A DNA stretch of 48,982 bases from Eshraghiella sp964441705 (GTDB lineage Bacteria; Bacillota; Clostridia; Lachnospirales; Lachnospiraceae), in NCBI GenBank assembly GCA_964441705.1, contig CAYTWF010000013.1:1-48982 (forward strand), written 5' to 3'. The notes under the pieces were generated by a model, which saw only the letters and a list, made by a program, of their open reading frames with translations, did not search any database and had not been told where the DNA came from. A program made the position numbers and the translations under genes. Below, piece after piece: positions 1-7,960 of the stretch. Within the stretch, counting starts at the first letter, position 1, and every line of letters starts with the position of its first letter.

Positions 1-155
1 TGCCGTGACTTCACAGATCCTATGTATCTCCATCACTCTGAATAAGCAGGATTAATAACTTGCTATGAACTTTTCTTCTGTTAGCATAATATAACTAATG
101 CCGCCAATAGTCAATAGACAATTGGCGACATCATAAAAATAACTTATGTCTAATT
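1..155. other. Leading non-coding stretch
   Basis: No convincing reading frame is visible at the window edge. The only structure is an imperfect inverted repeat at about 110-127 (CGCCAATAGTC versus GACAATTGGCG) downstream of the first minus-strand gene. It could act as a weak transcript end, but no U-run follows it on the minus strand. Confidence 0.4.
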
Positions 156-635
156 CTATTCCTGAATATATTCGGGATGACCGTCAATAACTTCTTTGAC
201 CCTTTCCATTAATTCCTTCTGTTTGCTGCTGCCAAAATAATCTACACGATATATACGGGCATCGATTGTAATATATCCGTCACTTCCTATTGCAATGCTG
301 TCCGTTAATTCGCTGCCATCATATACGTATATATTAAGTACATAGCTGCCAAGATTCTCCAGTACCTGATTACCAAACAGTGTCTTAATACATCTGTGAT
401 ACTTATATTCTGAAACAGCCTTTACAAGCTCCTCAAAGGCATCGGATTTCGCAGGAATAACATAGCTCACTGATTCTATCCCTGTCGGGTCAACGCTAAA
501 TTCTGAATTAACAATGCCAACACTGTCTGCGCTGTCTATATGTCTGACTAGAGACTGTGGAAAAATATATACTGCTATTATTATGATAATAGCTGCCAGA
601 ACAATCGGAATAATAATTCTTTTTCTCATATGCAT
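156..635 (-). CDS. Small membrane-anchored hypothetical protein
   Basis: The 159-residue protein starts with a few basic residues (MHMRKR) followed by one hydrophobic segment at about residues 6-26. This suggests an uncleaved signal anchor with the remaining ~130 residues outside the membrane. I do not recognise a family in the soluble part, which looks like a compact mixed alpha/beta domain. The start is the first ATG, preceded by AGGGAAG five bases upstream. It follows the ATPase gene by 21 bases on the same strand, so the two are probably co-transcribed. No function is proposed. Confidence 0.6.
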   Translation of the reverse strand: MHMRKRIIIPIVLAAIIIIIAVYIFPQSLVRHIDSADSVGIVNSEFSVDPTGIESVSYVIPAKSDAFEELVKAVSEYKYHRCIKTLFGNQVLENLGSYVLNIYVYDGSELTDSIAIGSDGYITIDARIYRVDYFGSSKQKELMERVKEVIDGHPEYIQE

Positions 636-656
636 TAATACTTCCCTTCGTATTAT

Positions 657-1934
657 TTACTGCTTCAGTGCCGTTATAGGTATAACATATACTCCATCCT
701 CGCGTCTGTACGCTGCGTTAGCCATTCCGCATATAATGCACATTTCCTTTGGAGGTCTTCCGCTCTTCTCCTCTGCAATCGCATCACGAATCGAGATAAG
801 ATTAGCCGCTGCACTGTCAATCTGGTTAGCTCCCAGCTTAATCTCAAAGGCAAACCAGTCTCCCTCTGCACTCTCAATAACGGCATCAATCTCTCGATTA
901 TCATAATCCTGATAATGATATAGAGATGCTCCCAGAGACTGTGCATATATCTTTAAATCACGTTCACATAATGCCTCAAACATAAAGCCTGCAGTCTCCA
1001 AATCATTAATTAATCTGTCAGGAGTCAGCTTAAGCAGCGCGCACGCCAGTGATGGGTCCGTAAAATGCCTCTTGGCTGCCTGCTTAACCCGAACAGAAGA
1101 CCTGATATTGGAAGAAAATGGGGGCTGATTGTCAATCAGAAACAATCTTGTAAAAATATTAAGATAGTCCGCTACAGTATCTATATTAATATCTTCATCA
1201 TCTTTTTCCTTAATGTCCTTCTGTAATGTTCTATTGGTTACTGTTGTACTTTCATTTCTCGCCAGTGACCTTAGAAGCAGCCTCATCTTATTAACGTCAC
1301 GTTTAATTCCGTCTATTCGGAATGCATCATCATCTATTACAGCACGAATATATTCTGTTGGAAGAATCATTGCGCCATCCTGTGGTGTATCAAGGTTGCC
1401 CGGCCATCCACCACGCACAATTAACTCAAATAAATGCATCAGCTGAACCTCTCCTGTTAATACAGGAGCAAACCCGCCATACATAATATCTCTTAGAGAA
1501 ACCTGCCCCGTTGAATCTCCAGATTCATACAGTGACATAGGATACATATTCAGCTTGGCAATTCTTCCTGCTCCGCTATGCAAAATCCCCTTATGATTCG
1601 GTGTTGCTGACCCTGTTAAAATAAATTGACCCTTAGCGCTTCTTAAGTCCACCTCATGACGTACCGCATCCCATACAGGAGGCACCTCCTGCCACTCATC
1701 AATAAGCCTTGGAGTATCCCCGGCAAGAATTAGATTGGGAGATAATTCCGCAAGCTTACGGTTCTGAAAATTGTTGTCAGGGTCGCCTAAAAAAAACTGG
1801 CTGTTACAATGGTACGCTGATGACCAGGTTTTGCCACACCATTTAGGTCCTTCTATGCACACGGCTCCTGCTGTCTTAAGATATTTCTCTATTGTATCGT
1901 CAATAATTCTTGGTTTATACCTGCTATTATCCAT
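657..1934 (-). CDS. AAA-family ATPase with DUF4143-type C-terminus
   Basis: This 425-residue protein matches the widespread prokaryotic family with an N-terminal AAA-like domain and a C-terminal DUF4143 region. Visible motifs are a P-loop (GPKWCGKTW, about residues 29-37), a Walker B-like LIDEWQEVP near residue 78 and a sensor-type GSAT near 108. The C-terminal part has the nuclease-like IDAVI...FEIKLG pattern (about residues 350-370), which resembles a PD-(D/E)XK core. Family members are variably linked to toxin-antitoxin, transport or unknown roles, so the cellular function is not assigned. The start has AGGGTGAT upstream. Its promoter lies at 1958-1986 with five 23-bp repeats immediately behind it. 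Confidence 0.8.
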   Translation of the reverse strand: MDNSRYKPRIIDDTIEKYLKTAGAVCIEGPKWCGKTWSSAYHCNSQFFLGDPDNNFQNRKLAELSPNLILAGDTPRLIDEWQEVPPVWDAVRHEVDLRSAKGQFILTGSATPNHKGILHSGAGRIAKLNMYPMSLYESGDSTGQVSLRDIMYGGFAPVLTGEVQLMHLFELIVRGGWPGNLDTPQDGAMILPTEYIRAVIDDDAFRIDGIKRDVNKMRLLLRSLARNESTTVTNRTLQKDIKEKDDEDINIDTVADYLNIFTRLFLIDNQPPFSSNIRSSVRVKQAAKRHFTDPSLACALLKLTPDRLINDLETAGFMFEALCERDLKIYAQSLGASLYHYQDYDNREIDAVIESAEGDWFAFEIKLGANQIDSAAANLISIRDAIAEEKSGRPPKEMCIICGMANAAYRREDGVYVIPITALKQ

Positions 1935-1957
1935 AATATCACCCTGTTTTTTATTTG

Positions 1958-1986
1958 ATTATACAATGGAATAACTTAAAAGTAAA
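1958..1986 (-). promoter_or_regulatory. Promoter of the DUF4143 ATPase gene
   Basis: On the minus strand a -35 TTTACT (1981-1986) and a perfect -10 TATAAT (1958-1963) are separated by 17 bases, placing the transcript start about 20 bases upstream of the ATG at 1934. A tandem repeat array begins five bases upstream of the -35 box. Confidence 0.6.
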
Positions 1987-1991
1987 CCGTC

Positions 1992-2106
1992 AACCCGTGA
2001 AATTTCCGATTTTCAACCCGTGGGATTTTCAATTATTAACCCGTGGGATTTCTAATTTCTAACCCGTGAGATTTCCGATTTTCAGACCGTGAGATTTTTC
2101 AGTCTG
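1992..2106. repeat. Five tandem 23-bp direct repeats
   Basis: Units start at 1992, 2015, 2038, 2061 and 2084, each 23 bases long, with the shared core AACCCGTGRRATTT followed by a more variable AT-rich tail. The fifth unit is diverged (AGACCGTGAGATTT) and runs into the stop codon of the lipoprotein gene at 2099. Period and conservation are unbroken, so this is a contiguous array with no spacers. It abuts the -35 box of the ATPase promoter, which suggests repeated protein-binding sites. The binding factor is unknown. Confidence 0.85.
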
Positions 2107-3058
2107 ATAATTCAAAATCCAGCTTTCCTGAAAGATATCCTTTTCCATCTTTTCCAAAGGCTATCTGGTAGCTGCCGGCTGATAATGGTGCTGCATCTCC
2201 AAATGAAACCGGTTCAATATCCAGAAAATGTCCGTCAACTGTAACATCCTCATCCGACTTATAGGATGCAATCTCCACCATATCGCCAGTTGTCACGTCA
2301 AGTCTTGACAGCACATAGCTTCCATTGTATATGTATTGCTCCTCTGAATAGTTATTAATCTCAATAACAAGGGACTGTGGAGTTACAGAGGTATACTGTA
2401 CTGCACAAATCACCTTGCCATCATAGGAATAATCCCCATTATCGAAAAAAGCAGCAATCTCGGCCTTATCATAGTACAGAGAAAAAAGCATACCAGACTC
2501 CTGGTTCTCCTGATAATACATTAAAGGTGTAACCATATCCACCTCGTTTCCTGTAAGCTTGTATACTACTCTAATATACGTATTCTCATATCCCGTAATT
2601 GGAGCAAGCATATTGTATGTATTCTTAGCCTCATCAATTGTCTTTATCTCATATCTGTACTCCAGGAAATCCTCAAGCCGAATATCCTTGTCCTTATCCC
2701 TTATCTCATAGGCCTCTTCCATTGTAATCTCCGGATTGCTCTCATTGGAGCCTCCTGTAAGTCTGTCTGCATTGTCAGTGGTGTAGACAATGCCATTTTT
2801 CTCAACTCCGGATGTCTGATTATACAATTCCAACCCAGACCCCAAAAGATAAAGATTGATACCCTCATAGCTTGCATTAGCAATAGTATTCTCCGGAACC
2901 CCAACCTTATTCGTCAGATAATCCAGCTGCTCCTGTGTAAGAGTGCTGACATCAAATGTACTGTCTGCTTTAGCCGGTGCAGCATCCGTCGTGTTTCGCT
3001 TACACGATACACCAATTACCGATAGAACAAGTACTGCCATTAATAATAACCTTTTCAT
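2099..3058 (-). CDS. Putative lipoprotein of unknown function
   Basis: The 319-residue product begins MKRLLLMAVLVLSVIGVSC, a short basic-hydrophobic signal ending in a lipobox-like cysteine at residue 19. It is therefore probably lipid-anchored on the outer face of the membrane. The mature part starts with a Thr/Ala/Lys-rich linker and contains no motif I recognise; the C-terminus looks beta-rich. A strong ribosome site (AAGGAGGAAGG) precedes the ATG at 3058. It has its own promoter at 3114-3141 and lies downstream of the polyamine operon. The stop codon sits inside the last unit of the 23-bp repeat array. Confidence 0.65.
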   Translation of the reverse strand: MKRLLLMAVLVLSVIGVSCKRNTTDAAPAKADSTFDVSTLTQEQLDYLTNKVGVPENTIANASYEGINLYLLGSGLELYNQTSGVEKNGIVYTTDNADRLTGGSNESNPEITMEEAYEIRDKDKDIRLEDFLEYRYEIKTIDEAKNTYNMLAPITGYENTYIRVVYKLTGNEVDMVTPLMYYQENQESGMLFSLYYDKAEIAAFFDNGDYSYDGKVICAVQYTSVTPQSLVIEINNYSEEQYIYNGSYVLSRLDVTTGDMVEIASYKSDEDVTVDGHFLDIEPVSFGDAAPLSAGSYQIAFGKDGKGYLSGKLDFELSD

Positions 3059-3113
3059 AAACCTTCCTCCTTAAAAACTGTACAACACCTCTTGCTACAT
3101 CTATATAGTATAT

Positions 3114-3141
3114 ATTATAACAAATTCCCCGGTAATCGCAA
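3114..3141 (-). promoter_or_regulatory. Promoter of the lipoprotein gene
   Basis: A minus-strand -35 TTGCGA (3136-3141) and -10 TATAAT (3114-3119) are 16 bases apart. The -35 box lies in the loop of the pot operon terminator hairpin (3124-3156), so terminator and next promoter are physically nested. Confidence 0.5.
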
Positions 3142-3156
3142 TGAATACCGGGGAAT
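3124..3156 (-). terminator. Terminator of the pot operon
   Basis: A perfect 11-bp stem, ATTCCCCGGTA paired with TACCGGGGAAT, encloses an 11-base loop just after the potD stop codon. The following minus-strand sequence (TTTGTTATAA) is only moderately U-rich, so termination may be partial. Confidence 0.65.
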
Positions 3157-3159
3157 AAA

Positions 3160-4659
3160 TTATCTTTTTCTAAATATCTTTTTTCTCTTAAACAGCACAA
3201 CTATAATTCCTGCCGCAGCCACAATTGCCACTGCCGCCACAATCCACTGAGCCCTGGTTATCTGGCTCAGATTAAAGCACCTTACATTAATCCACATCTG
3301 ATTAATATTGGCATTGGCCTCATCATCAAAATAACCCATAACTGCACTTCGCTCAATAACCTCCTCAGAAGGATACTGGGCATACAGCTGCCTGTTCGCC
3401 TGCTCTGCCGGAGCCGTAATGACATAATCCTCATCTGAATTATCCCCACTGAAAAAATATCCCAGCGGATAATCCACTGTATCCTCTTCATCCTCCTCAG
3501 CACCATAGCACCAGTCAGCATATTCATATATAAGCGGACTCTCACCACCTGCAATCGCAGATGTATATCCTATATAGTACATATTCCTGACAGCATTATC
3601 CGGTCTTGACAAAAAGTTAATGAACGCTTCTGCTGCCTGCTGCTTGGCACTGTTACCGCCAACTCCGGATTTAAGCATTACCCAGCCGTCAAACCACAGA
3701 TTGGTACATTCCTCCGGCACCGCCCAGTCCAGATACAGACCATCCTCCTCTGCCTGGTCCATAGCATATACCGCATCTCCGGACCACTGCAGATTGGCGA
3801 CAACCTTACCTGTAACCATATCTGCCTTACCACTGTCTGTTTCAAAGGAATATACATTAGCCCTTATAGCCTTAAGCATAGCCTCTGCCTTGTCAATCAT
3901 CTCAGGACTGACATCATTCATTATAGAAGCCAGCTGAGTATGATAGTCCTCCAAAGCCCTGAAATCATCACTCATAAGCCGGTCTGCATTAAGTATTCCA
4001 AGTGTTGGAAAATAAGCATCCCTGACATTATCTTTTATCGTAACCTGTCTAAAATACCTGTCATTGGTAAGTATTGACCAGGTTGAAGCATCCTCCTGGC
4101 TTACCACCTCAGGATTATATACGATTCCTGTGGTTCCCCACATATATCCGGCTGCATATTTGCTCCATGGCTCGCCATCAATTGTATTATCCTCAAAGGT
4201 CTGTTCAATATAAGGAGACACACCAAGTATATAATAATTATTACTGTCGTCCGAATCAAAAAAGCTGTCTGATAAAGGCTCCAGCATTCCCTCCTTCATC
4301 AGCTTCATAATCATGTAGTCTGACGGACATACCAGGTCAAAGGAATCTCCCAAAGTCAGCTGACTGTATAGCTCCTCATTGGTTCCAAAGGTGGAATACT
4401 GCACCTTAACTCTCTGTCCATAGGTCTCGTAATACCACTCCTCAAAATCAGCCACTATACCATTTTCACTGGTAATTTCCTCACTTTCAAGGTCGATGGC
4501 TTCTCCCCAGTCTCCCTCGTCAATGTATTCCTCCCAGTTGGCAACATTGAGAATAATCACATTATCAGCTGCTGCCACCTTGTCTGTATATGTAAGCGCC
4601 GGCAGCAGAGTAAGCGCACAGACTGTTACAAGTGAAAGTATTCTACGCAATATTTTCAT
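3160..4659 (-). CDS. potD: Polyamine ABC transporter substrate-binding protein with C-terminal membrane anchor
   Basis: This 499-residue protein is the spermidine/putrescine-binding component. The mature N-terminus contains NVANWEEYID, typical of PotD/PotF proteins, and further PotD-like blocks include LGDSFDLVCPSDYMI and GYTSAIAG. Residues 1 to about 28 form a signal peptide ending near AAA. Unlike most Gram-positive binding proteins there is no lipobox cysteine. Instead a hydrophobic helix at about residues 469-490 followed by FKRKKIFRKR should anchor the C-terminus. The start was moved to the ATG at 4659 (MKILRRILSL), where the signal begins and AGGTAACAG lies upstream. It overlaps the end of potC by 17 bases. 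Confidence 0.9.
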   Translation of the reverse strand: MKILRRILSLVTVCALTLLPALTYTDKVAAADNVIILNVANWEEYIDEGDWGEAIDLESEEITSENGIVADFEEWYYETYGQRVKVQYSTFGTNEELYSQLTLGDSFDLVCPSDYMIMKLMKEGMLEPLSDSFFDSDDSNNYYILGVSPYIEQTFEDNTIDGEPWSKYAAGYMWGTTGIVYNPEVVSQEDASTWSILTNDRYFRQVTIKDNVRDAYFPTLGILNADRLMSDDFRALEDYHTQLASIMNDVSPEMIDKAEAMLKAIRANVYSFETDSGKADMVTGKVVANLQWSGDAVYAMDQAEEDGLYLDWAVPEECTNLWFDGWVMLKSGVGGNSAKQQAAEAFINFLSRPDNAVRNMYYIGYTSAIAGGESPLIYEYADWCYGAEEDEEDTVDYPLGYFFSGDNSDEDYVITAPAEQANRQLYAQYPSEEVIERSAVMGYFDDEANANINQMWINVRCFNLSQITRAQWIVAAVAIVAAAGIIVVLFKRKKIFRKR

Positions 4660-5449
4660 CTCTGTTACCTGCCTTTCTTTTGCCCGCCACATTGCCTAAT
4701 ACAACAACAATAAGAATCAGCATAAAAATAACTGTAGAAAGAGCCCACAAAGCTGTTTTAATCTCAGTATGGGAGCCCCTTGTAGCATTAACCACATAGG
4801 TGCTGATTGTATCAAAGGTTGCCGGCTTAGTGTAGGTGGTTATAAAATAATCATCCAGTGACAGTGTTATTGCCATGAGAAAGCCCGACAGAATTCCCGG
4901 AACTATCTGAGGAATAACCACCTTAAAAAGAGCCTGCCTTGCGTTGGCTCCAAGGTCTAGAGCCGCCTCATAAAGGCTGTGGTCCATCTGCTTAAGTCTT
5001 GGTGTAACTGACAGATATACAAATGGCGCACACAAAACAACATGTCCGATTACAAGCGGAACATAAGATTCCTTGCTTATTCCCAGCACAACAATCAAAA
5101 GCACACAGATTGAAAAGCCTGTTACAACATCTGCGTTAACAACCGGAACCTGATTGGCTGAGTTCAAAAAGCCCTTGGCAAATTTTCTGGAATAAAAGGA
5201 GCCAATTGCTCCCACCGTTCCCAAAAGAGTTGCAATTACAGCTGAGCCAATGGCAAGAAGGAAGGTTCCACCTATCATTTCCAAAAGCTCCGGTGTGGTA
5301 AACAAAGTCTTGTAATTCTTAATAGAAAAATGTCCAACCGTACCAATTGTTGCAGTGTCTGTAAAGCTGTAAACAGCCAAAATAAGTATTGGCAGATACA
5401 TAAACAGAAGAACAAGCGCTATCCATACAACACGAAATGTTTTTTTCAT
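4643..5449 (-). CDS. potC: Spermidine/putrescine ABC transporter permease PotC
   Basis: The 268-residue protein is the second inner-membrane permease of the polyamine importer. It has six predicted membrane segments and the permease coupling (EAA) loop SLYEAALDLGANARQALFKV, followed by IPQIVPGILSG, which contacts the ATPase. The segment SLDDYFITTY is characteristic of PotC-type permeases. Its ATG overlaps the potB stop codon (TAATG at 5449), which indicates translational coupling. Its length is typical for the family. Confidence 0.92.
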   Translation of the reverse strand: MKKTFRVVWIALVLLFMYLPILILAVYSFTDTATIGTVGHFSIKNYKTLFTTPELLEMIGGTFLLAIGSAVIATLLGTVGAIGSFYSRKFAKGFLNSANQVPVVNADVVTGFSICVLLIVVLGISKESYVPLVIGHVVLCAPFVYLSVTPRLKQMDHSLYEAALDLGANARQALFKVVIPQIVPGILSGFLMAITLSLDDYFITTYTKPATFDTISTYVVNATRGSHTEIKTALWALSTVIFMLILIVVVLGNVAGKRKAGNRDENIA

Positions 5450-6240
5450 TATAATATAGCCCCCCTGTTCCCGTCCTCATCACCAAAGCCATTGGTAACA
5501 AGTGTGACGATTAAAATAATGACAAGAAGGACAATTGATATCATTGAGCCGCTGTTCCAGTCATACGCATTGAAATAGCTTCCAATAAGGCTGCCCATGA
5601 TATAGGTGCTGTTGTACAGCATGTCCAGTATTACATAATTGGTCATAGCAGGCAAAAATACCATTGTGATTCCTGAAATGATTCCAGGAAGTGAAAGTGG
5701 AAGTGTCACTCTGGTAAAGGCCTCACTTCTCGATGCTCCAAGGTCATATGCAGCCTCCAAAAGACTGTTGTCCAGCTTGGAAATGGTTGTATATAACGGA
5801 AGTATCATAAATGGCAAGAAATCATAGGTCATACCAATTACTGTATTCAGAAATGGATGGTAAGCCAGATTGCCCTCTATAAAGGTAAGTACCTCCTTAA
5901 GCGCTGCCACTCTCAGTGTAAAATTAATCCACATTGGCACAATAAAAAGGATAAGAAGCACTGTTTTGCGCTTCATATTGCTGCGCGCCAGTATATATGC
6001 CACCGGATACGCAATGGCAAGACATACAGCTGTGGTGGTTATTGCAATTACAATACTATAGCACAGTGTTCCTATTGTATTAGGACTGCTGAAAAAATCT
6101 GACAGATTGGCAAAGGTAAACTGCCCCTGTCCATTGGTAAACGCGTAGTACAGTACAACAAGAAGCGGTGCTACAACAAAGCATACAAGAAATATCCCAT
6201 AGGGTATGCCCAGCTGTTTTCTTGAAAAACGAAATTTCAT
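5449..6240 (-). CDS. potB: Spermidine/putrescine ABC transporter permease PotB
   Basis: The 263-residue protein is the first permease subunit, with six hydrophobic segments and the coupling-loop block LLEAAYDLGASRSEAFTRV followed by LPLSLPGIISG. Six-segment topology and sequence pair it with the following potC. The start was set at 6240 (MKFRFSRKQ) because AAAGGAG lies ten bases upstream. The upstream ATG at 6258 would place that ribosome site inside the coding region. It follows the end of the potA C-terminal fragment by 14 bases. Confidence 0.9.
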   Translation of the reverse strand: MKFRFSRKQLGIPYGIFLVCFVVAPLLVVLYYAFTNGQGQFTFANLSDFFSSPNTIGTLCYSIVIAITTTAVCLAIAYPVAYILARSNMKRKTVLLILFIVPMWINFTLRVAALKEVLTFIEGNLAYHPFLNTVIGMTYDFLPFMILPLYTTISKLDNSLLEAAYDLGASRSEAFTRVTLPLSLPGIISGITMVFLPAMTNYVILDMLYNSTYIMGSLIGSYFNAYDWNSGSMISIVLLVIILIVTLVTNGFGDEDGNRGAIL

Positions 6241-6254
6241 CTGCGAGTCTCCTT

Positions 6255-6938
6255 TCATTCTTCAGTTCTAAGCTTAAGTTCAATACTGTCTTTTGGAATG
6301 ATAATGCTGACATGGTCGCCCTCATTCCACAGATACTCATCATGAAGATGGATATCCTCTTCGTTATTTGTCCTGACAATATAATGATAGTGGTCACCCT
6401 TGTAGATAAGTGAGATGATATGTCCATCTGTTCCACCCTCGTCCGCGCGGTCACTCATGGTTACGCAGTCAACGGGTACCTTAACGTCAACAGCTGTTCC
6501 TGCCACGCTAATCTCATTGCCGTCCTTATCAAGCAAAACACCATTCTCATCCATATGTGAATCCGGATACAGTCTGGTCACATCACATTCAAATTCACCA
6601 CCTGCAAACATAACGGTGCTGTTACGTGTAAGCACACCCTCATATTCATTGTGGTTGGTCTCTGCCATAATAATATGTATTCCATCAGGGTCAAGGCTCA
6701 TTCCTATGGTCTGACCAACTGATACATTTTTGATACTTTGTATAACTATCTCATACTCACCGGATTCTACAGTAATCTCATAATGTATTCCCTTAAATAT
6801 TACAGAGGTTACTGTACCTGTAATTGTACCATTCTCAGGAGCTGACATAACAATGTCCTCCGGTCTGATAACAACATCCACAGCTGCCCCTACAGGCATA
6901 TCATCAACACATTCAAACTCAGCACCACAGAAACGCAC
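6255..6938 (-). CDS. potA: PotA C-terminal fragment with two TOBE-like repeats (frameshifted)
   Basis: This frame continues PotA after a shift at the seven-A run (6940-6946 on the plus strand). It begins near GTG 6938, reading RFCGAEFECVDD, then VDVVIRPEDIV, the TOBE-type regulatory region that normally follows the nucleotide-binding domain. A second, similar block follows (MFAGGEFECDV, then VDVKVPVDCVTM and SLIYKGDHYHYIV), so the TOBE-like unit is duplicated within 227 residues. It is unlikely to be an independent gene: there is no ribosome site, and the overlap with the first frame fits a single ancestral protein. Whether the shift is a mutation, a base-calling error or recoding cannot be settled here. 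Confidence 0.8.
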   Translation of the reverse strand: MRFCGAEFECVDDMPVGAAVDVVIRPEDIVMSAPENGTITGTVTSVIFKGIHYEITVESGEYEIVIQSIKNVSVGQTIGMSLDPDGIHIIMAETNHNEYEGVLTRNSTVMFAGGEFECDVTRLYPDSHMDENGVLLDKDGNEISVAGTAVDVKVPVDCVTMSDRADEGGTDGHIISLIYKGDHYHYIVRTNNEEDIHLHDEYLWNEGDHVSIIIPKDSIELKLRTEE

Positions 6939-7738
6939 CTTTTTTTGCCCGTCATCTTACCATTAAAGATATTGCTGTCGCCAATAAAATCCGCAACGAA
7001 CACGGTATTCGGTTCGTTGTATATCTCCTCCGGGGTGCCTATCTGCTGAATTGCACCATCAGACATAACAACAACCTTATCAGACATTGTAAGTGCCTCC
7101 TCCTGGTCATGTGTTACATAGATAAATGTAATTCCAAGTGCGTCATGCATTGACTTAAGCTCAATCTGCATTTCCTTACGCATTTTAAGGTCAAGTGCGC
7201 CAAGTGGTTCATCCAAAAGGAGTATCTCAGGCTCATTAACAATGGCCCTTGCAATTGCAATTCGCTGCTGCTGTCCTCCTGAAAGTGTGGCAACACTTCT
7301 TTTCTCAAATCCTTCAAGGTCTACGATTTCAAGTGCATGGCTTACCTTCTCCTTAATCTCCTTCTTAGACAGGCTGCGGTTCAGCTTAAGACCGAATGCA
7401 ACATTGTCGAAAATATTAAGGTGTGGAAATAGCGCATATCTCTGAAATACAGTATTAATTGGTCTTTTGTTAGGTGGAAGCTTACTTATATCTTCTCCAT
7501 TCAAAAGAATCTGACCCTCTGTAGGTATATCAAATCCTGCAATCATTCTGAGAGTGGTTGTTTTACCGCATCCAGATGGTCCTAAAAATGTTACGAATTC
7601 TCCCTTTTTAACTTCAAGATTAAAATCTTCGACTGCTACAAAATTATCTTCATAGCACTTTTTGATGTTCTTCAGTTCAATAATATTCTGACTATTATTC
7701 ATGGCATTATCTGCCGCCGAAGAGCGAAACACGTTCAT
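6890..7738 (-). CDS. potA: Spermidine/putrescine ABC transporter ATP-binding protein PotA, N-terminal part (frameshifted)
   Basis: The 282-residue frame encodes a complete ABC nucleotide-binding domain. It has a Walker A GPSGCGKTTT (about 53-62), a Q-loop in VFQRYALFPHL, signature LSGGQQQRIAIARA, Walker B ILLLDEPLGALD and a switch histidine in YVTHDQEEA. After the family-typical VADFIGDSNIFNGKM the frame runs through AAAAAAA into about 15 unrelated codons and stops. The true continuation is in the -1 frame, so the regulatory TOBE part is separated. Start choice is uncertain: ATG 7738 has AAGGAG 16 bases away, and the family-like start MNNSQNIIEL at 7702 has only a weak GGCGGC. Confidence 0.88.
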   Translation of the reverse strand: MNVFRSSAADNAMNNSQNIIELKNIKKCYEDNFVAVEDFNLEVKKGEFVTFLGPSGCGKTTTLRMIAGFDIPTEGQILLNGEDISKLPPNKRPINTVFQRYALFPHLNIFDNVAFGLKLNRSLSKKEIKEKVSHALEIVDLEGFEKRSVATLSGGQQQRIAIARAIVNEPEILLLDEPLGALDLKMRKEMQIELKSMHDALGITFIYVTHDQEEALTMSDKVVVMSDGAIQQIGTPEEIYNEPNTVFVADFIGDSNIFNGKMTGKKRCVSVVLSLNVLMICL

Positions 7739-7810
7739 GCTCCGAGGGGGCTTTCTCCTTCCAGATTATATTCGATAATTATTACAGGTCTATATGCAAA
7801 AAACGCAGAG

Positions 7811-7860
7811 AAAGGCAGAGCCGATCAAGTTGCTTTTCGTTCCCTGACCACTCTGCCTTT
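7811..7860 (-). promoter_or_regulatory. Structured leader of the pot operon, possible attenuator
   Basis: Between the pot promoter and potA, the minus strand carries a perfect 10-bp inverted repeat (AAAGGCAGAG at 7860-7851, CTCTGCCTTT at 7820-7811). It is closely followed by CTCTGCGTTTTTT (U-run 7803-7798). GGAACGAAA occurs twice within the element. Stem plus U-run resembles an intrinsic terminator inside a 5' leader of about 140 bases, consistent with attenuation or a riboswitch. It matches no riboswitch class I can name. Confidence 0.5.
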
Positions 7861-7886
7861 CGTTCCTGAGCTTTATCGTTAGATGC

Positions 7887-7916
7887 ATAATATATTATTT
7901 GGTAGGCTTTTGTCAA
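7887..7916 (-). promoter_or_regulatory. Promoter of the pot operon
   Basis: A perfect -35 TTGACA (7911-7916, minus strand) and a -10 TATTAT (7887-7892) are 18 bases apart; an alternative -10 TATATT gives a spacing of 16. The start site would leave an untranslated leader of about 140 bases containing the hairpin at 7811-7860. Confidence 0.65.
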
Positions 7917-7960
7917 TATATTACACAAATATATCTGAATATTTTCTATGTTTCATATAA

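Noticed and set aside
110..140. Terminator after the first gene
   Set aside because: The inverted repeat is imperfect and no U-run follows, so it was not called.
1992..2106. Repeat array as a CRISPR
   Set aside because: Units are directly adjacent 23-mers with no unique spacers, and no cas genes are present.
6940..6946. Programmed -1 ribosomal frameshift in potA
   Set aside because: The run is C-AAA-AAA-AGG, not a canonical slippery heptamer in the right phase, and no downstream stem was seen; mutation or base-calling error is simpler.
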